Shown here piece by piece: positions 7,223 to 9,442 of a stretch of DNA of 9,442 nt. The stretch is taken from contig NZ_AJZM02000178.1 of NCBI RefSeq assembly GCF_000272405.2, positions 1 to 9,442 of the forward strand, read 5' to 3'. The number at the start of each line of letters is the position of its first letter. Within the stretch, counting starts at the first letter, position 1. Under the pieces are notes generated by a model, which saw only the letters and a program-made list of their open reading frames with translations, did not search any database and was not told the origin of the DNA. Source of the stretch: Vibrio tasmaniensis 1F-187. Its GTDB lineage: Bacteria > Pseudomonadota > Gammaproteobacteria > Enterobacterales > Vibrionaceae. A program made the translations under genes and the position numbers.

Positions 7223-7513
7223 TTTGTATATTCTGAGTTTAACTTTTCCTGCATCACTCACCTCAACCCCTTCTTTAACCAAATGCTGCTTTTGTCGGTC
7301 GAACGAATCACCCTTTAAAGATATTTCACCCTTGCTGTTTATCACTCGATACCAAGGCAGTTTGCTACCTTCTGGCAGGTTACCCAGCGCTTTACCAACA
7401 TGGCGCGCATAGCCCGGAAATCCTGAAAAACGTGCTATGTCTCCATAAGTTGTTACTTTCCCATATGGAATTTGGTGAATCACAGCAAAGATTTGGCTCA
7501 AAAATTGGTCCAT
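7211..7513 (-). CDS. atl: Alkyltransferase-like (ATL) DNA-repair protein
   Basis: A 100-residue protein with the MGMT/Ogt DNA-binding fold but no alkyl-acceptor cysteine. The active-site PCHR motif of true O6-alkylguanine transferases reads PWYR here (Trp54), the hallmark of ATL proteins such as E. coli YbaZ. Conserved neighbours are IPYGKVTTYGDIA (15-27, with the base-flipping Tyr23), YARHVGKALGNLP (35-47, with the Arg37 finger) and the C-terminal KWQP. ATL proteins bind O6-alkylguanine, flip the base and hand the lesion to nucleotide excision repair without dealkylating it. The start ATG has AGGA about 9 nt upstream on the minus strand. Length and sequence resemble the structurally studied V. 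parahaemolyticus Atl. It is divergent from the next gene across only 51 bp. Confidence 0.95.
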   Translation of the reverse strand: MDQFLSQIFAVIHQIPYGKVTTYGDIARFSGFPGYARHVGKALGNLPEGSKLPWYRVINSKGEISLKGDSFDRQKQHLVKEGVEVSDAGKVKLRIYKWQP

Positions 7514-7564
7514 ACTAAATGTTCCTAGTTCATTAATACCACGGATCGGTAGAAGGAGAGGGCT

Positions 7565-8308
7565 ATGGTATTTACAACGTTTCAGTTCTTGATCACCACA
7601 TTATTAGCGGTTGTTTGCGCGAGAGCAATCAGTTTAAGTGAGGGAGATATCCCGGTGCTTGCAATGGTCATTCCTGCATTATGGATTTTACCGCAGGGAG
7701 GCATAGCAGGATTAGCTTTGCTTGTTTCCATGACCACTTATGGTCTAACCCTTCCTTTGCAGCCTATCACGCTGTCTGTCAGTGCGTGGGTACTGTTCCC
7801 GCTATTGATGGTGGTCTTCTCAAGACGCAGTAGTTTGTCTGTCGTGATTATTTCCGGCTTAATTGTGACTACTTTGCAGGTCGGGATCATGGTCACGCAA
7901 TCAGCAGGCAAGCTTGAAGGCGTCCCGTGGGTTACCACACTTCAAACCTTATCAATCATCGTGATTTGGTGGGCGGCAAATCACCTTAAGCCAGCCAGCC
8001 GACACAGCTGGTGGTCATTAGGCTTAATACTTCCGTTATGGATAGCCGATTTACCTTATGCCGCTTTGGTTGCCTTGTGTTTAACGGGCATCATGGCATC
8101 GATGGAAACGCTGACGCGCTTAAAAACCTTCCGCTGGAATAAACTACTGTGTTGGACACTGCCAACGGTCGGTTTTGCGGCTCTGGTAATTACCCCAAGC
8201 ATCGAAGTACCAAGCCCAGTCTTTGTGGTGTGGTTGTGTCTATTAGGTACCGCGTGGATGACAGACTACATCATTCGCACAGAAGATAACGAAGACATCG
8301 ATATCTAG
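7565..8308 (+). CDS. Unknown multi-pass inner-membrane protein
   Basis: A 247-residue protein I cannot assign to a family. Roughly eight to ten hydrophobic segments are visible (about 4-20, 29-43, 45-62, 68-85, 91-112, 122-139, 148-163, 165-181, 193-210 and 218-235), joined by very short loops. SRRSS (86-90) and TRLKTFRW (184-191) are positively charged and probably cytoplasmic. The C-terminus is an acidic tail, RTEDNEDIDI. The start ATG has an excellent AAGGAG at 7553-7558. Its promoter must lie in the 51 bp shared with atl or inside atl. It ends 28 bp before a hairpin terminator that isolates it from ffs. No catalytic or transport motif is evident. Confidence 0.82.
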   Translation: MVFTTFQFLITTLLAVVCARAISLSEGDIPVLAMVIPALWILPQGGIAGLALLVSMTTYGLTLPLQPITLSVSAWVLFPLLMVVFSRRSSLSVVIISGLIVTTLQVGIMVTQSAGKLEGVPWVTTLQTLSIIVIWWAANHLKPASRHSWWSLGLILPLWIADLPYAALVALCLTGIMASMETLTRLKTFRWNKLLCWTLPTVGFAALVITPSIEVPSPVFVVWLCLLGTAWMTDYIIRTEDNEDIDI

Positions 8309-8335
8309 TACTCCAGCAATCCAAACCTTCCAAAT

Positions 8336-8366
8336 GCAGGTAAATGGTGAATTTACCTGCGATTTT
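8336..8366 (+). terminator. Terminator of the membrane-protein gene
   Basis: GCAGGTAAAT pairs with ATTTACCTGC, a perfect 10-bp stem with loop GGTGA, followed by GATTTT. It separates the membrane-protein gene from ffs. Confidence 0.65.
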
Positions 8367-8429
8367 CTAGTGGTTTGAATAAAGGATAAGCACTTAGACC
8401 GCAATTGTTCAAAAATAGGGTGGAAGGGC

Positions 8430-8458
8430 TTGCAATGGTTGCTGTGATGCTTAATAAT
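8430..8458 (+). promoter_or_regulatory. Promoter of ffs
   Basis: TTGCAA (8430-8435), a 17-bp spacer, then AATAAT (8453-8458, 5/6 match to -10). A start near 8465 gives a precursor leader of about 36 nt, as expected for 4.5S RNA, which is trimmed at its 5' end. The leader carries a GAGGC/GCCTC inverted repeat at 8472-8483. Confidence 0.65.
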
Positions 8459-8500
8459 CCAATCACTCTTTGAGGCAAGCCTCTTAGAAAACGAATCTAT

Positions 8501-8606
8501 GGGGGCCTGGTCCTCCCGCAACAATAGCTCGTGAACTCGGTCAGGCCTGGAAGGGAGCAGCCGCAGCGAGTGACTTGTGTGCCGGGATGTGGCTGGGTTC
8601 CCACCC
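8501..8606 (+). ncRNA. ffs: 4.5S RNA / bacterial signal recognition particle RNA
   Basis: A 106-nt RNA that binds Ffh and FtsY for co-translational membrane targeting. GGGGGCC at the 5' end pairs with GGTTCCC near the 3' end (with G-U pairs), and the mature end is ACCC as in E. coli. TCCCG and CAACA pair with CGGGA and TGTGTG further in. The conserved S-domain reads GGTCAGGCCTGGAAGGGAGC followed by AGCC: the GGAA tetraloop and the asymmetric loop with AGCAG are intact. The tetraloop-closing stem is CCT/GGG instead of the common TCC/GGA, with pairing kept through a U-G wobble. The copy looks complete and functional. Confidence 0.95.
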
Positions 8607-8611
8607 CTTAT

Positions 8612-8655
8612 GAAGCCTGCAATATATGTTCGCATAAATTGCAGGCTTCTTTTCT
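8612..8655 (+). terminator. Terminator of ffs
   Basis: GAAGCCTGCAAT pairs perfectly with ATTGCAGGCTTC. After one A-A mismatch the stem continues as TATG/CATA capped by a TTCG tetraloop. TTTTCTT follows. This is a very stable terminator; its unbroken symmetry shows that 8612-8649 is one native unit, so a transposon boundary must lie after it. Confidence 0.92.
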
Positions 8656-8686
8656 TATTTGCATCTTAAGTCTTCATGGTCTACTT

Positions 8687-8708
8687 TTTGTTGTAGGTTT
8701 ACAACAAA
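8687..8708. promoter_or_regulatory. Perfect dyad just upstream of tnsA, candidate operator or transposon-end element
   Basis: TTTGTTGTA and TACAACAAA form a perfect 9-bp inverted repeat with a 4-bp spacer GGTT, ending 11 bp before the tnsA start codon. No T-tract follows, so it is not a terminator. It could be the operator of a dimeric repressor of the transposition genes. Its inner part begins TGTTG, like the outer ends of some Tn7-like elements, so it could also mark the transposon end. The sequence does not decide between these. Confidence 0.5.
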
Positions 8709-8719
8709 GTGCTTGTGCT

Positions 8720-9343
8720 ATGTACGACCAAACCAAAAAATCATCAGCTGTTCACAACATTTGTAAATTCATGAGTTTGAAAAATGACTCAGTTGTTCGA
8801 ACAATGTCCATGCTTGAGTATGATTTTTGTTTTCATGCTGAATACAATCCTCAAATAGTTAGATATGAATCTCAGCCACATGGGTTTGAGTACTACTTCA
8901 ATGGGCGCTACTGCCGCTACACGCCAGACTTCCAGCTTTTCGATAGCATAGATACGCCTTCTCTGATTGAAGTAAAGCATTCAAGTCAGATCCTTAAACC
9001 AGATTTTCGATCAAGGTTTAAAGAAAAGCAGCTTGTCGCTCAAGCTGAGTATGGAAAAAAACTTATCTTAGTGACCGAGAAGCAGATTCGAACAGGTTTT
9101 CTACTTAGTAACCTTAAATTACTCCATGGCTATTCAGGGATTCGTACAATCACTGACATTCAAAAACATGTGCTTCAGTTTGTTCAAGCTAATAGAAGCG
9201 TGACCCTTCATCATCTTTCACACCAACTTAAAATTTCTCCAGATGAAACACTAACAGCAGCTTTGTGCTGGCTATCTTCAGGTGAAATACAAACAGATTT
9301 TAATCAGAAAAAATTTGATTTAGAAAATTCTGTTTGGTGCTAG
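8720..9343 (+). CDS. tnsA: TnsA-like endonuclease of a Tn7-like transposon
   Basis: A 207-residue PD-(D/E)XK endonuclease that, as the TnsA partner of TnsB, nicks the 5' ends of the transposon so that it moves by cut-and-paste. Seen: Glu33 in SMLEYDF, Asp70 in RYTPDF and the Glu84-Val85-Lys86 signature in LIEVKHS, the expected catalytic order, together with YNPQIVRYESQP, VAQAEYGKKLILVTEKQI (106-123) and a C-terminal winged-helix-like region (about 145-207) that in the family contacts TnsC. It is shorter than Tn7 TnsA (273 aa) and resembles the compact TnsA of type I-F3 CRISPR-associated elements. The start is ATG 8720; the frame stays open back through ffs but offers no credible earlier start. 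The Shine-Dalgarno is weak. The gene is visibly AT-richer than the genes to its left, consistent with acquisition. It is followed after 3 bp by the next gene. Confidence 0.88.
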   Translation: MYDQTKKSSAVHNICKFMSLKNDSVVRTMSMLEYDFCFHAEYNPQIVRYESQPHGFEYYFNGRYCRYTPDFQLFDSIDTPSLIEVKHSSQILKPDFRSRFKEKQLVAQAEYGKKLILVTEKQIRTGFLLSNLKLLHGYSGIRTITDIQKHVLQFVQANRSVTLHHLSHQLKISPDETLTAALCWLSSGEIQTDFNQKKFDLENSVWC

Positions 9344-9346
9344 TCA

Positions 9347-9442
9347 ATGAGTGATGATGATCTCTTTGGTTTTAGTGATGAATTTAATAGCTTCGACAAT
9401 GATGTAGCTGATGATAAAATGATCTGCTCCAGTAAGACTGGA
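9347..9442 (+). CDS. tnsB: Probable tnsB transposase, 5' end only
   Basis: ATG 9347 opens a frame three bases after the tnsA stop, and 32 codons remain open to the window edge. The residues (MSDDDLFGFSDEF...) are very acidic and carry no domain, so the call rests on position: in Tn7-like elements tnsB, the DDE transposase that binds the ends and joins the 3' strands, directly follows tnsA. No independent ribosome binding site is clear, suggesting translational coupling to tnsA. Any other tnsA-linked gene would fit the visible piece equally well. Confidence 0.55.
   Translation, partial: MSDDDLFGFSDEFNSFDNDVADDKMICSSKTG

Noticed and set aside
8243..8635. Minus-strand open frame across the membrane-protein end and ffs
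   Set aside because: It runs antisense through ffs and two terminators and shows no protein-like features.
8627..8649. TGTTCGCATAAATTG as a Tn7-like transposon end with a TnsB-like core
   Set aside because: It lies inside the perfectly symmetric ffs terminator; a junction there would have to recreate the stem by chance.
8531..8719. N-terminal extension of the tnsA frame starting inside ffs
   Set aside because: The extra 63 residues are read from the SRP RNA and its terminator, resemble no TnsA N-terminus, and lack a ribosome binding site.
1..9442. CRISPR array, tRNA, rRNA or IS element in the window
   Set aside because: No regularly spaced direct repeats of about 28 bp, no cloverleaf, and no IS transposase were found; only ffs is seen as an RNA gene.

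Overview
The window reads as chromosomal DNA of a Vibrio-like gammaproteobacterium, close to the Vibrio splendidus/parahaemolyticus group. This rests on the gene order tesB - ybaY - atl (ybaZ) - ffs, which resembles the E. coli tesB/ybaY/ffs/ybaZ cluster, on the 100-residue alkyltransferase-like protein, and on codon usage. The genus is an inference; no search was run.

Layout. 1-2536 is the 3' four-fifths of an RND multidrug efflux permease, followed by a strong terminator. 2695-3015 encodes a small DUF1244 protein. 3107-4174 (minus) and about 4322-4777 (plus) are a divergent pair: a PLP-dependent cysteine synthase-like enzyme, probably a cysteine desulfhydrase, and a DecR/YbaO-type Lrp/AsnC regulator. 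A near-consensus Lrp box sits between them, so the pair looks like a cysteine-responsive detoxification module. 4867-5532 encodes an unknown membrane-anchored coiled-coil protein with 15-residue repeats. 5666-6526 (minus) is tesB with its full catalytic triad. 6695-7135 is a YbaY-like lipoprotein, 7211-7513 (minus) an ATL DNA-repair protein, and 7565-8308 an unknown multi-pass membrane protein. 8501-8606 is ffs, the 4.5S/SRP RNA gene, with its own promoter and a strong terminator.

Immediately downstream of ffs the character changes. An AT-richer gene at 8720-9343 encodes a compact TnsA-type endonuclease with the PD-(D/E)XK residues in place. Three bases after its stop another reading frame opens (9347 to the window end), with an acidic N-terminus, placed where tnsB lies in Tn7-like transposons. 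The SRP RNA gene is one of the known attachment sites of type I-F3 CRISPR-associated Tn7-like transposons. The right edge of the window is therefore best read as the first genes of a Tn7-like element inserted at ffs, possibly an RNA-guided one. No cas gene, tniQ or CRISPR array is visible inside the window, so the CRISPR part is a prediction about the sequence beyond 9442.

No gene-free stretch exceeds 300 bases. The spacers mostly hold hairpin terminators, promoters, two sets of imperfect 17-bp tandem repeats, and a strong dyad just upstream of tnsA.
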